Notes: generated by a model from the sequence alone, not told the origin. Numbered from the stretch's first letter, positions 22,101 to 27,172 are shown. The stretch: 64,000 nt of DNA from Oscillatoria nigro-viridis PCC 7112 (GCF_000317475.1 NC_019763.1:124001-188000), one strand, 5' to 3'. Program-made: numbers and translations.

Positions 22101-23342
22101 GGTGTGTCGGGTGGTTTTTTAACTGATGTTTATGAATACACTACTGGCAATAAGGTAGAGCCGAATCATGCGATGCTCTACAATGCTGGGAATGTGACTG
22201 GCATTGGGGTTTCTTTTATAACAGGAATGAAGGCAGCTACTTGGGCTACTACTGCAAGTGGGCCTTTGAAGTGGGTTGCTGCTGTGAATACGGGATTGGA
22301 TGGTTATGGGGCTGGTAAGGCTACTTCTAATCTTTATCAGAGTTATCAAGATAATGGTAAGTTTGAGGTTGAGGATGCTTGGAATTTGTTGGCTTATGTG
22401 CCTTTTGCTGGGGCGGCGCTGGGTGGTATCAAGACTTTTATGGCTGCTAATAAGGCAATTAAGGGCGGTGCTGAGGGTGTTGATAATGTCTTGCAATCTA
22501 CTCAAAGGACAGTAACAAAAGCGGGGAATTGTTTTGTTGCTGGTACGGAGATTCTGACGGTTGATGGGATTAAGAGTATTGAGGATATTCAGGTTGGGGA
22601 TTGGGTGATTGCTGATGATCCTACTACTCCGGGGGGGATTGAGGCAAAGCAGGTTTTGGATACGTTTATCAGGGAAACTGATGCGCTGTACGATTTGTAT
22701 GTGGATGGGGAGGTGATTTCTACTACTGGGGAGCATCCTTTCTGGGTATCGGATAAGGGATGGGTTGAGGCGAAGGATTTAGTTGTTGGGTCGTTGTTGC
22801 AGACTGGGGATGGTCGGGTTGTTGATGTCGATAAAGTTGAGAAGCGGGAAGGTAAGTTTCCGGTTTATAATTTTAAGGTTGAGGGAATTCCGACTTACTT
22901 TGTTTCTGAGTTGGGGGTGCTGGTTCATAATGCAAACGGTTACAGAGACTTTGCTCATGGTTCTTCACAAGAAAATATTGATAAGATCGTTACTCAAGGA
23001 TTTAATAAAGCTAATGCCGAAAATGCCTCACTAGGTGGAAGGGTTAATAAACCTGGTTCGTTTTTCACAGTTGAATTAACGGGGGAAGGTGGTCCTTCTG
23101 TTAGTGAGAAACTAACATTAGCTTATGAATTTGGTCGTCGCCACGCCGACGTGCTTGGCGAGAAACCATCTGTTGTAATTATGCAACTTCCCGATGATAT
23201 TTTTCGCGAACTTGAGGCGAGTCAAAAAGTCACCATCAGACGGATACCTGGAGCCGAGAATTTTACCGAAACAATTTTTAGACCCGAATCATATGATATT
23301 TTAAATCAACATGCAACATTTCCTCAAGTTCTTAAATTTTAA
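1200..23342 (+). CDS. Giant Rhs/YD-repeat polymorphic toxin with Hint domain and ART-like tip (7380 aa)
   Basis: Predicted exported or surface toxin. The GTG start is chosen because AGGAG lies 9 nt upstream. No signal peptide is visible. Approximate order: Ser/Thr-rich 16-residue repeats (245-390), DUF4114 (431-608), a second 16-residue repeat block (674-897), acidic linker, DUF4114 (1304-1487), Ig/cadherin-like domains (1797-1950), about 23 pre-peptidase-C-like repeats (1950-4224), VWA with DVSGS MIDAS motif (from about 4394, inside an SdrD-B-like domain), seven Ig-like repeats (4690-5357), two further Ig-like domains, DUF6531 (5557-5640), YD repeats (5720-6833), Rhs core with YLRARYYDPSLGRF (about 6863), a hydrophobic pre-toxin segment, Hint (Cys7111 to His-Asn7244) and a toxin tip (7245-7380). 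The tip has HGSS and GSFFT motifs resembling ADP-ribosyltransferase-like folds; that assignment is tentative. By analogy with other Rhs toxins, the YD shell should enclose the tip and Hint should release it. Confidence 0.93.
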   Translation: MPLTDPIGEPLIEKQESLIPGLAPTKPPLLPGIQTSKPLLYQAPAESSESEQLNLNLIEPASEPASEFSLTETDAFIINKPSDLNSISSANTSLLITNSTLRDTTNSEVDPLIGKLDSDLGDPLINPNQIASNNVSDDSNKSATDIPLNSSISNSELNKTTAATTAVSDELVENKTQLSPTASTKSEKDSDKTLPVATASTASEKDSEKTPLPATAETTSKPEEHQTPLSSGTTLFFESSPNKISPATASTSDKSEPDPTSPATVLTTDKSESNKTSPATTSTPDKSESNKTSPATASAAENPEPDRTLPATASTPDKSEPDQTSPATVLTTDKSESNKTSPATTSTPDKSEPDPTSPATASAAENPELDRTLPATASTPDKSESNKTSPTEISTTNNLETATNLEPNKTSTPEPDRTSTPPTNINFDSNAFTVDEKGIIGIQFTSDGGWYSGQLAIVSLLGMEKFVPGSEAFIFEAASRALSNSTKGYIAINDDLESAYYTDPNSSENLNSGQYLGTKTFAMTPGDKFFFMLVPNGTVQQVYDNPAIGGDKKPLFSIATDNPSDGFSIGQIADITGEGKLFVMEDMGLIQGSDRDYDDITFRVTGATSKIVPLSQLVDPLSASIHSQLVQKLKGESDKSEPKFTAESTVTNSGDKSQGETPSITADNDQQKPQPTATSTVANSDSPEAQPTETSTVDKSDTQESQQIETSIVGKSDTQESLPTETSTVGKSDTQESLPTATSIAVKSDTQESQPTETSTVGKSDTEEAQPTATSTFGKSDTQESPPTATSTVGKSDTQESLPTATSTVGKSDTQESQQIETSTVGKSDTQESPPTATSTVGKSDTQESPPTATSTVDKSDSQESPATETSIVGQSDTEEAQPTATSTVGKSDTQESQQIEQTASPPETPSVIPNELNSESELPVSAEFIVSQSADTESIKTDTTATNRIPQLPASADYAVNNAASPPTAETLLIPTPIASQPPAKTSEIADNLGEELPRETDDNLPNAASQLPVQITEVIPASKAVDTQENDRDVTETAAEFETEQFPTTTAEIIATETEKVADLIEDDTAFPEITAEFETKQLVTKTESIVYTPEADDTVERELPVAEITAEVESQQLPSKTDDFAFAEFAADTIDTDIAVTFTAELETENSPATVVNSLEPDPLISPSNSSVQTDSPIPALFSTPSETAAGTAQIASVETSISPSTLKSPPEPNSNTYNSNSTQTETAAAQPAYSDTEIAPQGADITSGLLPLEAEEPAQFSDGIADSQPNSTQRTGDFQSNTNPPTNLSITTTANLPPIPGTFLVDNQGQVRFDYVFDGGSFEGELGIFSLAGMSGLTPGTPEFITEALRRVLSNSTEGHVVISDATEGAKFTGAMPFDGSRNSGEYQGIKTFNMTPGDTFAVMLVPDDTVQSSLDSFYSENVYSGSRPLFSIANANPNDTSYVLPLADTTGTGNTFAMEDMSAANSDSDYNDLIFTVLGATGNAPLLDSVIDPDREWRNTALGQQLIEYANSLVEPTEPNPDTIWLVEGTTFANTYSQTLTIPASPSTLDIGIVGLNFDTSDTNPKSINDAFEISLVDGTGKSLIGTIASGKNASFNITEGLPPQLAPGVTFNGGKISIDLSQIAPGTAATLQVRLVNNDGDAATKVGIASINVQAGAAPPPTPTTPSGTIPDNTPIDFAALRDVSGGVETEYGQTSFNSTTKVLHADLALKNIGQYPLRDRLLVGVTNISDPTVRLLDASGITPDGIVYYDATSLSRDGLLKPGETTLPGTLKFYNPSSVLFSYDLVFLSELNRPPEFSGTLDTEVVIGKPYVYTAAAVDPDGDAITYSLLEKPNGMEIDSVTGRIAWPTVAGDIGNHAVTVQADDGNGGITTLTYTLSALSQPPNRPPIFTSTPVVDAWINTPYRYDSDATDPDSDTIGYKLILGPEGMKVNPNTGLVEWTPPAVLVLGDTVLGKISLPGERDEFTFSGTAGQRIYIDPLQYSGAAGNWKFDIQSPSGETVSTNLDSNKILNLTETGNYRIVTSTNGDATGSYGFSVIDLGLVPAVPFDTTIKGTLSPGSEDDLFRFTGSKGQKLFFDNKTNSGGFNWILYSADSKEAKYRGSEADMELYLPKDGEYVLAIRGNSSFTSTVDYSFEIVTPDDITVPIVPGSNAEPNSVYGELKEKGETDYYTFTGEVGQRIYFDRLFYKQDIPNGYWPHTAKLIGPSGAALPIYNLEYNYDGNPITLKESGTYRIEIDGTEENTGTYSFSVLDLGLAALLNLDTDISGTLNPGQETHLYQFTGSKSQRLFFDTPGGTVNTNWTLYDSGNNVVPGGDASQNTDMEVVLPNSGTYTLAIRGYNNNTPVNYSFKVITPDVQAGTLAFNVPVSSSIGEKGEQDVYTFTGTKGQRVFLDTLMETPNNRATLVSPSGTKVINNSPMESDSYWRSPVILPENGTYSLTVDGDNQTTDPYSFRLVDASNVPVLQKDATSPTSGTLNPGRAIQFYQFTGAKGDRVYFDSQENSGTAAWSLYNSNNGVLVNNVNLSTDFEYPLEGDGTYYLMLRGENSTPVNYQIQLITTTSPPAPMTLSAPVTSSISKLGEQDAYTFTGNVGQTLYFDPRIGNSDITVKIYSPSGKEVLNGNTGTDRPPFTLTEAGTYKVTVDGLYGKTGDYSFILSDAAPLLPLGTPLSGSLAAKETVLYKINGTAGQQLTFAGSSASSGAEWVLYAPQNLLNPESYYYENNRVGSANLNTGFTSTLPADGTYILALRNPSANSVSYSNIQANSTLPPATTNSGLGMPYGGTLSAPGEVDENSFTAKAGTLIYFDGQSNAPGRWVRLLKPNSTNDFVFNNLDSQSDGGAYQLTQTGPYKLEVYGYPATTTGNYSFQLVDLKASPTLALNAPINVSLNPRETKAYKFTGTVGQKVWLDGLNTSGTNVTAKLLNSSGLQVAYTGDLSNDIELQTLEADGEYYLVLQSNNTSQTTANFRLLDNTDTGATTLTSLDNTTVSGNFGTSKRETVLYKFQGSENQTLYFDRLDGDFYNYYRLYSPNGQQLFYQYGVSDYEQKLPSSGEYVLAFDGDNQTNNNYGVRLVTPTDGAFSLTIGNTVNGEISKAGQQNTYTFAGTEGQRLWFDSLLAAGNINGTLYSPTNAIIWNSQNLGSDLEPAALTTLKETGNYRFVVDGSGDATGSYSFRLLDLAAAAQTTFLDTNTTGNFGTSKRDAVVYKFTGTGGQYVYFDRIEGGGSNYSVYSPDGQRFFYQDLSYDPPYPYSYDYGVEPTKLPSSGEYTLVFNGTGQTNNNYNLRMVTPDLVTQPHTIGNTIMGAIGEPGEQDTYTFTGTPGQQLWLDSLFPSSNITAYLYSPTGKLLLNGHNLGDDRNSSDLLTLTEAGTYTLKVDGSYDYTGAYQFRFLDSAAATVTSLDTPIAGNFGTFKREAIAYRFNGTQGQPLYFDSTVGDAANNYFLYDPYGKQIFDYAGLSSDNEKTALPFSGEYTLILSGKNATNNNYNLRIVTPDIVTTPYTVGDTVSGTIGEAGEQDIYAFRGTIGQKLWFDSLENSSTFLTVKLVDPDGVTVFGEWYNGQYASYDREPVILTKEGNYKLIVDGSADSAGNTYSFRLLDLAEGETLTLDAPISGNFGTSKREAKTYKFQGAAGSSFYFDMTAGDPYNYYYLYDPYGKRLTSGGLTNDPEQPLSVTGEYSLVLSGQDRPNNNYEFKVVRPELTTVPLTLGQTVSQSIDKAGEKDTYTFDGKVGQKLFFDGLTGNSNLSAQLYDPFGNAVVGTSGYSSVNTSADWQPPTLNASGTYRLVVDATNNNTGNYSFKLSDLADSSPLNLTAPNIGTAEIGEVDLYKITGRQGQVLNFDLSAAAWSNGGNWVLYGPDNKAIVSPPWNSPDFKVALPTAGLYTLAITGNNSSPVSYNFSATDNTPAPQTSAGLNSIISGTLTAGGVTNHTFTASAGTQIFLDSINNNNWQIRARLIAPDGSRVFDNEDTSLNTLPKVLPQTGEYTLQIYGYYTSSTGSYQLRVAELPNSLRSPITNYLEIGSPVSGTLSGAEAKVYTFDGVEGLRVAFNGMVGTNVSATLYDPTGKAVFTKPNFQYTDVEPLTLTQNGLYQLVIEGQQATNQNYSFQLLELSGASFMPFNLPVTGTLASGQQSKFYKFEGNKGDRLFFDSIVGNYSNYWKLIGPDNKQVTYNWLGSDLPVELPATGEYALLIEGGTSSAPVNYQFRALRYEKTAADIVTPGTGETGSNSLGSSGLYPVKLEASDGQGGKDLQEYSIRVWPDPTNSNPVIVSDPVVRFGLDDKIYRYQLAAVDPDGDRLKYRLVDGPLGALINGDSGELLWFPENIAAGSKADFTVEVADPRGGKGLQKFTVDAYGALGKIQGAVFDDLNGNGFRDSKLVKGNNPAIIVAIDVSGSTAAPFAGPAGVDDVLKAQVAATLTLIDTLIAQGLGDRVNIGLIPHQYTAQIQDMDPATPGVQPYTTPLADKNNNGIPDIREILASDTYTIPNGHNDFTRAVEAIDQLVPYMPGDKNIIFMSDGYGALDATVSATVRADLTTKGIGLTAFGIGQYSTLDTIKKLDPEAVILSDIDQLSSVFGGFDPRYTIEPLMENVPVYLDLNNNGVLDPDEPKQLTKKDDSESILGQTNYQFTFDNLVPGTYKVRAVAPSDYIQTAPSSSVFTDTVTAAGQTFTHLFGVHKDSQEPVNSDPTFLTVAPPFGLKAGEPLVYRALASDPDADEVTYSLVLNPPGMSVDPKNGTVVWTPTAAQVEEYYKELRATRDRLIAFGRPEAAPSTVKFNVVLRATDGKGGQALQYVEVELIPPNNPPLFASIPPSDLQPQIGKRFEYRAVAADADGDIITYALLPNAPAGITVNPTTGLVTWTPTAGQLGTNSFTVKATDGKGGESKLEVPLRVIEAIPNRPPDITSDPRTSARTGSGYFYKLAVTDPDGNPISFTLVSKPAGMTVDSEGLVAWTPTAAQTGPQTVSVSVSDGQGGTDTQSWTVNVSNSTANRLPSITSVPDTVTNLEKVYRYQLTGTDPDGDYLLWSLDSAPNGMVIDTKTGGLSWQPTSEQIGEHTVAVRVTDSLGSYTGQEFSLKVTGINTPPAIVSIPVTIAGVNGTYKYQVFGTDPENDTLRYSLGTKPDGMKIDARTGLIEWTPGANFVGSHTVEVLATDTQGGVGNQKFAVSVGTAAINLPPTVVSTPVFAASLGSQYSYPVQATDPESGSLTYQLLKAPMGMAINAATGLLTWDNPTAGNHQIVVGAADAGGLGAAQGFTLTARANSTPIVPAVPVVQSAVVGSTYRYDLRATDAEGDLLAYSLIQSPSGMTVDEFGRISWMPQATDVGTTGPVQVAITDTFGKTVSVSYNLSVVADTSAPKVNIVASKNTANLGDSVTFTVNAVDNVKVESLGLTINGTPVVLDAQGQASVKVNNLGNFTAIATAKDSAGNAGTATQTVAAIDPTDVNAPVINIALEDDAEITAPFNITGTISDSNLAYYTLEVAPVGGGQIPGDGGGFKEVYRGTAAVSNGTVATFDPTVLANGAYVLKFTAFDANGNGSTTERTVNVAGDLKLGNFRLSFTDLTVPVAGIPINVTRTYDSLNANNSDDFGYGWRMEFRDTDLKTSLKADPTYEELGINTVAFDSKTKVFITLPGGKRETFTFKPTPSHLNQYLGAAGPGAAMYKPAFESQKGSTVTLTVKDANLIRNEYGEYYGVNGQPFNPENPAFGGVYVLTTKEGLVYEIDAASGDLLTATDANGNKLTFSDAGIASSTGKSVTFERDVAGRIVGVVDPDGKKVKYEYDAKGDLVAVKDRENNTTTFKYGDEDRPHFLTEVIDPLGRTGTKAEYDQVTGRLKQMVDVNGKAVEMTYDPNNSKQTVKDTRGYSTTYIYDSHGNVLQEIDAKAGTITRTYDSDNNLLSETDADGVTTLYTYDSNNNLLTIKDEQGNTTRMTYDNRGRATSIVSPTGLKTNAKYDSRGNLIESIDTDGLKTTYSYNAQGQLRFQTAPDGQVTEFDYDRFGNINRMVDSRGNEVKTDYDLNNRIKKATTTFNLNGQTYTQWMEYDYDSEGKTIASRTSQGNNQSMIYDKLGRVTSMTDVFGNVTSYRYELPETSGQNNNSTPPSVGSVVTRIDEITLPDNTPNDSSDNPKVIKKYDQANNLIAEVSTTGLETRYTYDELGRLAETILPDSTPTWDDNKRVKTEYSAASRIKSQTDIYANQEAYFYNDIGQLIRSKDVLGNDTTYTYNPGGQVESVTDSRNRTTRYIYDDKARIKETIYFDNSRLSLTYDSQGRLKTETNELNQTTTYEYDAYSQIKAVINALNERTEFEYDKRRHLVRVTDALGRSIRYKYDEYGQKVETTFQNGDKILMGYDQFGRITSVTDENLHATKYAYDNLSQLTEIEQANQAKTKYTYDNLARLTEIKDANQNVTKFEYDAFFRPTATILPMGQRNQTVYDKLGQIVSETDFNGSTINYTYDTLGRLNQKTFTDPRISPVSYTYDPVTSQLRTVTDGRGVTQYAYDTRDRLKTTTTPDLKTVGYGYDLLNNITSLTTQAGTTSYGYDKLNRLDTVKEGNRTLADYDYDKVGNLIQTKFADSSVETRKYDTRDRLTELTAKNVTGTPFSGFNYTLDAAGNRKKVEEYNGRTVDYSYDALNRLTEEKIVDAAVGNRTTGYGYDLVGNRLTKTDTLSGSTTYTYDNNNRLNRTTEGSKLTNFTYDNNGSLKTRSSGTETVSYDWINDGENRLVGVNNGTSGSQFVYDAFGSRVAAINNGVKTNYLTAPIWGLPEVLMEYDANGAVKADYTQGVGLVRSRYDGREGFVHTDGLGSTRAITDNVGLVTDRYTYDAFGGLLNQTGTFGNSFQFAGEQRDSATGLDYLRARYYDPSLGRFISKDAFPGYLDDPMSQHDYQYAHANPVSNTDPSGYFTMGDVMATLSGVSALAAIGGVGFGLGYIGGAAATGASGEEVLGMFGEWGAGFASGVSGGFLTDVYEYTTGNKVEPNHAMLYNAGNVTGIGVSFITGMKAATWATTASGPLKWVAAVNTGLDGYGAGKATSNLYQSYQDNGKFEVEDAWNLLAYVPFAGAALGGIKTFMAANKAIKGGAEGVDNVLQSTQRTVTKAGNCFVAGTEILTVDGIKSIEDIQVGDWVIADDPTTPGGIEAKQVLDTFIRETDALYDLYVDGEVISTTGEHPFWVSDKGWVEAKDLVVGSLLQTGDGRVVDVDKVEKREGKFPVYNFKVEGIPTYFVSELGVLVHNANGYRDFAHGSSQENIDKIVTQGFNKANAENASLGGRVNKPGSFFTVELTGEGGPSVSEKLTLAYEFGRRHADVLGEKPSVVIMQLPDDIFRELEASQKVTIRRIPGAENFTETIFRPESYDILNQHATFPQVLKF
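1936..2370 (+). repeat. In-frame 48-bp tandem repeats, block 1
   Basis: About nine units of 16 codons with the pattern TSPATxSTPDKSExxx. Four consecutive units form a higher-order repeat that occurs almost twice, so the block grew partly by duplication of a 64-codon segment. It encodes a flexible Ser/Thr/Pro-rich stalk ahead of the first DUF4114 domain. Confidence 0.85.
3219..3890 (+). repeat. In-frame 48-bp tandem repeats, block 2
   Basis: Fourteen 16-codon units with the consensus PTATSTVGKSDTQES plus one variable residue (P, Q or L). Units are nearly identical at the DNA level, which favours copy-number change by slippage or recombination. The unit length equals that of block 1 although the sequence differs, suggesting that both stalks share an ancestor. 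Confidence 0.88.
22530..22931 (+). other. Hint domain of the active toxin gene
   Basis: This part of the giant gene encodes a Hint (Hedgehog/intein) module. It begins with the nucleophile in CFVAGTEIL, contains the block B motif TTGEHPFWV, and ends in LVHN, the usual C-terminal cleavage site before a polymorphic toxin tip. It is the only complete, translated copy in the window. Almost identical DNA recurs at 24039, 25580 and 27276. Confidence 0.9.
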
Positions 23343-23361
23343 AGAAGATTAGGTAAATTCA

Positions 23362-23739
23362 ATGAAGTATAATGTAGATGATGTTGTAGTTCGTAACTGG
23401 GCTAATTTGAGACAAATGCCTGATGGAAGATGGAATCGCATTTGGGAAATTACACTCAAACAAGCAATCCCTGAATCGATAAATCTTGAAAATATTTCTA
23501 AGTTATTATCTCACGAAGATTTTGATATTCGTGTGGTAATGAGAGAAGGAAACAATCTTGCAATCTCTGTCACAACTGAAAGGTGGGGGTGGGAAGACGA
23601 ACTAATTTTTGCTACATATAGAATGTTCGAGGAAATTGAGCATTTGGTGGGAAAGATTGATATAATCCAAGCACAAAACCGAGATATTTGGCATTTACAG
23701 TTTCAAACAAATAAACTGAAATCTTTTAATGCAGACTAA
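23362..23739 (+). CDS. Putative immunity protein for the ART-like tip
   Basis: A 125-residue protein begins 20 bp after the giant toxin gene. It is mixed alpha/beta with no signal peptide or membrane helix, fitting a cytosolic immunity protein. I recognise no named immunity family. The role is inferred from position: immediately 3' of the toxin tip and short. The base composition is AT-richer than the toxin, as is common for exchangeable cassette genes. Confidence 0.65.
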   Translation: MKYNVDDVVVRNWANLRQMPDGRWNRIWEITLKQAIPESINLENISKLLSHEDFDIRVVMREGNNLAISVTTERWGWEDELIFATYRMFEEIEHLVGKIDIIQAQNRDIWHLQFQTNKLKSFNAD

Positions 23740-23780
23740 AAAGTAAGACGTTGCTAATGTTTTTGGGGGAATTAAATTCT

Positions 23781-23999
23781 ATGGAAGAACTAGAAATTGG
23801 ATTACGCATAGAGTCAGCCAAAGGCTTAACTTTCTTCGGTTTAGAAGAAATTAATGAGTTGTTAAAAAATGGAGCCAATATTACAGCTATTGAGCCAGTT
23901 GGAACCCTGACACAACAGATTCAAAAAGAGGACGGCATTGTTCATCTGGCTATTACTGGCTTCAGCCTCAAGGTAAAATTTGTAAAACCTAGCACATAA
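23781..23999 (+). CDS. Small unknown protein, possibly a second immunity remnant
   Basis: A 72-residue protein. The ATG at 23781 is preferred over the upstream TTG (23751) or ATG (23757) because GGGGGA lies 10 nt before it. No domain is recognised. Its TAA stop (23997-23999) is in frame with the displaced Hint cassette that follows, so 13 sense codons separate the stop from the Hint cysteine codon. It may be the remnant of an earlier toxin-immunity pair or a second partner of the first tip. Confidence 0.5.
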   Translation: MEELEIGLRIESAKGLTFFGLEEINELLKNGANITAIEPVGTLTQQIQKEDGIVHLAITGFSLKVKFVKPST

Positions 24000-24038
24000 T
24001 TTGAGTTACAGGAACTCATACCAAAGAGAATAGGGGTC

Positions 24039-24866
24039 TGTTTTGTTGCTGGTACGGAGATTTTGACTGTTGATGGGATTAAGAATGTTGAGGATATTCA
24101 AGTTGGAGATTGGGTGATTGCTGACGACCCTACTACTCCGGGGGGGATTGAGGCAAAACAGGTTTTGGATACTTTTGTACGGGAAACTGATGCGCTGGTT
24201 GACCTTTATGTGGATGGGGAGGTGATTTCTACTACTGGGGAGCATCCTTTCTGGGTAGCGGATAAGGGGTGGGTTGAGGCGAAAGATTTGGTTGTTGGGT
24301 CGTTGTTGCAGACGCAAGATGGTAGGATTGTTGATGTCGATAAAATTGAGAAGCGGGAAGGTAAGTTTGAGGTTTATAATTTTAATGTTGAGGGAATTCC
24401 GACTTACTTCGTTTCTGAGTGGGGGATTCTGGTTCATAATGCCGATTATCCCAGTGCAGCTCAGGAAATACACAACAACCTTCCCAATAGTCTTAGGAAG
24501 GAGAAGACAGTTGCTACAGATGGACAGATCGAAACTATCAGTGGCTATAACCCAAATTTGAAGCCCCCTAATTTTTCACACGTTCCTGCTACTGAGGTTA
24601 TTCGTAGAGGTCAACAAATTGGACATGAATTTCCTAACTTAGGCTCTCGAGATCGAGGCATTCCAGGTCAAGCAAAAGCCAGCCATGCAGAAGTACAATT
24701 AATAGTTGGTAATCCCAGTGCAAATAATATTGAGATTGCTCCCAGAGCTATGTGTCCAAGCTGTCAGGGATTCTTTCAAAAGGAAGCAAGAGCACAGAAT
24801 AGATCGATAAGAGTTATAGATACGAACGGTAGCAAAACTTTCAACCCAGATGGATCTGTTGATTAG
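24039..24866 (+). pseudogene. Displaced Hint-deaminase toxin cassette (cassette 2)
   Basis: Complete Hint domain starting exactly at the Cys codon (24039), followed by a tip of about 140 residues. The tip has HAE (24684-24692) and CPSC with cysteines at 24753 and 24762, the zinc-binding pattern of the cytidine-deaminase superfamily, which includes nucleic-acid deaminase toxins. The frame is open upstream only to the stop at 23999 and contains no ATG or GTG before the Hint domain. It would be produced only by rare TTG initiation inside Hint, by readthrough, or after recombination into the giant gene. The reading frame itself is intact. Confidence 0.8.
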
Positions 24867-24885
24867 AAAATAATACCGACAAACA

Positions 24886-25488
24886 ATGAATACCTTGCCA
24901 ATATCTGTCAAACAAGTTTTAGAAGAGTGCCATTCTCATCTCGATTCAAAGGGTGAACTACCTGCCTCCTACCGAGGGAAAATATATAAAGTAATTGGTG
25001 ATTGCTTTGATAACAATTCTCAGAATGCTCATGTTATTAGATCGAGATTAGAGCTAAGTTGTGCGTGGAAAGTGCTGGGGATTTGGGAGTCTTGCGAGTT
25101 GACAGATGACTCAGCAAGAAAGTTACTAGAGATGGCTGAGAATTTTTTACGGAATAAAGGTGACAGAAAAACATTAGAAACATTTGACAATTTCTTTTAC
25201 GATAAATTAGAGAATTTAATGGATAATGGGCAAGAGTATTTTATAGCAGCCTACGCAGGATATGCGTCTTCTTCAGCTATTAGTACAGTGCTGTATGATA
25301 TTAACTTTGATACATTATATCGATCGGAAATAGAGATTGATCCTGACGATTGGACAGCTTGCTTTAATGCTTCTTTAGCGTACTGTGGAGGGGCAACATG
25401 GGAAGAAGGAGTTGGAGATGATTTGAAGAGAAGAGAATTTTGGGAGTGGTTCCTGAATGATGCAGTACCTGCCTTATGGCAAATATAG
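24886..25488 (+). CDS. Imm5-like immunity protein for the deaminase cassette
   Basis: A 200-residue, mostly helical protein 19 bp after the deaminase cassette. The C-terminal RREFWEWFLNDAVP resembles the conserved end of the Imm5 family, which is often found next to deaminase-type polymorphic toxins; this comparison is from memory. No export signal is visible. The gene is intact although the toxin beside it has no start, which is expected if immunity must be kept against kin that carry the tip in the active position. Confidence 0.65.
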   Translation: MNTLPISVKQVLEECHSHLDSKGELPASYRGKIYKVIGDCFDNNSQNAHVIRSRLELSCAWKVLGIWESCELTDDSARKLLEMAENFLRNKGDRKTLETFDNFFYDKLENLMDNGQEYFIAAYAGYASSSAISTVLYDINFDTLYRSEIEIDPDDWTACFNASLAYCGGATWEEGVGDDLKRREFWEWFLNDAVPALWQI

Positions 25489-25579
25489 TAAATACTAAAC
25501 AGGGCTAAGGATAGCCACTCTTTCTCTAGAATCGATTGAGGCGCGAGACCCATAATTACAAGTCCTACACAGCACTAAG

Positions 25580-26359
25580 GGAATCAAGAATATTGAGGAT
25601 ATTCAAGTCGGAGATTGGGTGATTGCTGACGATCCTACTACTCCTGGAGGGATTGAGGCAAAACAGGTTTTGGATACGTTTGTACGGGAAACTGATGCGC
25701 TGTACGATTTGTATGTGGATGGGGAGGTGATTTCTACTACTGGGGAGCATCCTTTCTGGGTGGCGGATCAAGGGTGGGTTGAGGCAAAGGATTTAGTTGT
25801 TGGGTCGTTGTTGCAGACTGGGGATGGGAGGATTGTTGATGTTGATAAAATTGAGAAGCGTGAAGGGCAGTTTCCGGTTTATAATTTTAATGTTGAGGGA
25901 TTTCATACTTACTATGTCTCTGATTTAGGGATTCTGGTTCATAATGCTGGTTATGGAGGTCTTGAAAGAGGTAATATTAACCAAAACATAGCTGGTGGCG
26001 TACCTTCGGGATATCAAGGACATCACTTAATTCCGGTGAAGGTTGCCCAGGAATTTCCAGTAATGCAAGAAGCTGCTGATAACTTGGGGTATAATATTAA
26101 TAGGGGTAATAATGGTATTGCTTTACCAGGAACACCAGCGGAATCTCTTAGCACAGGATTACCGTATCATGGTGGTAGGCACACACCAGAATACAACGAC
26201 CTTGCTAGAGGGTATCTGGACAATCTTCAGAGACGATACGATAGAGGTTTAGTGAGTGACAGTGATTTGGTGAACGAGATTGCTAATGTTGAGAATCAGA
26301 TAAGATCCGATTTACTAGATGACAGAATTAGACTTCAAAGAAATGACCCCAGGCCGTGA
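25580..26359 (+). pseudogene. Displaced Hint-AHH nuclease cassette (cassette 3), 5'-truncated
   Basis: Homology to Hint begins at GIKNIEDIQ, so the catalytic Cys and about ten following residues are missing. The in-frame stop upstream is at 25553-25555, with no ATG between. The tip (about 140 residues) has GHHLIP at 26018-26035 and a downstream HGGRHTPEYND, matching AHH-type HNH/endonuclease VII toxins. A GTG at 25619 inside the Hint part could give a tip without self-cleavage, but no ribosome-binding site supports it. Most likely a silent donor cassette. Confidence 0.8.
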
Positions 26360-26388
26360 TGTTGAGGTTCTGTTCCCATAATGTCCAA

Positions 26389-26438
26389 ATTACAGCGGTT
26401 CCCACTGTAATGCGGTACACTTAATGAATCCTCAACAT
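26389..26438. repeat. Nested inverted repeat between toxin cassette 3 and its partner
   Basis: An outer 9-bp inverted repeat (26359-26367 ATGTTGAGG with 26430-26438 CCTCAACAT) encloses an inner perfect 7-bp hairpin (26389-26395 with 26405-26411). It may be a terminator-like structure or a cassette boundary element. No clear U-tract follows. Confidence 0.5.
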
Positions 26439-26572
26439 TTAAGAAATTGGGAAAGTTAATTTTTGCTACTACTCATAAGAGCAAAAACCGTTGTAAAATT
26501 GTAGACATTACTGTGCAAAGCTTCCGACAAAAATTGTCTGAGCGCAAAATTTAGTCAACAATAAAAGATATT

Positions 26573-27172
26573 ATGACTACGATAAAAATCTGGAAAGCTG
26601 ATACAACTTCGTGGGAGACTTATACAGAAGCAAGAATGCTTAATCGAGAAATTGCAGCAAAGATAAGTCCTTACATTTCAAGATGCCAATCCCTGAAAAA
26701 TACAATTTTAACATCTAATATAGTTTTAGAAATATACTCAGAATATCCACCAACATACCCACCAAATGATTTTTTTACAACTGGTTCACTTCGGATAATT
26801 TCTAGTAAAATTAAAGAAATACTAGATTCTATTGATAATATCAAAGTGGAGTTTTTTCCAGTTACAGTTATTTATGAAGGTGAAGAATATTTAGAAAAAA
26901 GTTATTTTCTTATGCACATTCTTGACGAGTTAGACTGCTTTGATTTTGAAAATTCAGAATATAAGTCTCATCAAGTACAGTCCAGTGGAGCTACATATAT
27001 AGATTCCATAACGAAACTTTCTTTACTACCTGTAGATACATCAAAATACAAAGTGTTCATAGTAGGAGAAGTTGGATTTTTCATCATTTGCATCGACAGC
27101 TTTATTGCAGATAAAATAACTGAAGCGGGTGCTACAGGCGTAAAATTTGTAGACCCTTCAGAAGCTTACTGA
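26573..27172 (+). CDS. Putative immunity protein for the AHH cassette (DUF1629/Imm11-like C-terminus)
   Basis: A 199-residue AT-rich gene 213 bp after cassette 3. The C-terminal part, a strand-rich segment followed by DSFIADKITEAGATGVKF, resembles the end of DUF1629 (Imm11) proteins, which are known partners of AHH toxins. The match is weak and from memory. The role rests mainly on its position. No signal peptide or transmembrane helix. Confidence 0.55.
   Translation: MTTIKIWKADTTSWETYTEARMLNREIAAKISPYISRCQSLKNTILTSNIVLEIYSEYPPTYPPNDFFTTGSLRIISSKIKEILDSIDNIKVEFFPVTVIYEGEEYLEKSYFLMHILDELDCFDFENSEYKSHQVQSSGATYIDSITKLSLLPVDTSKYKVFIVGEVGFFIICIDSFIADKITEAGATGVKFVDPSEAY

Noticed and set aside
22530..22931. 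The Hint domain as an intein
   Set aside because: It is followed directly by a toxin-like tip, not by a continuing host protein, and stands after an Rhs core, which is the usual polymorphic-toxin layout.
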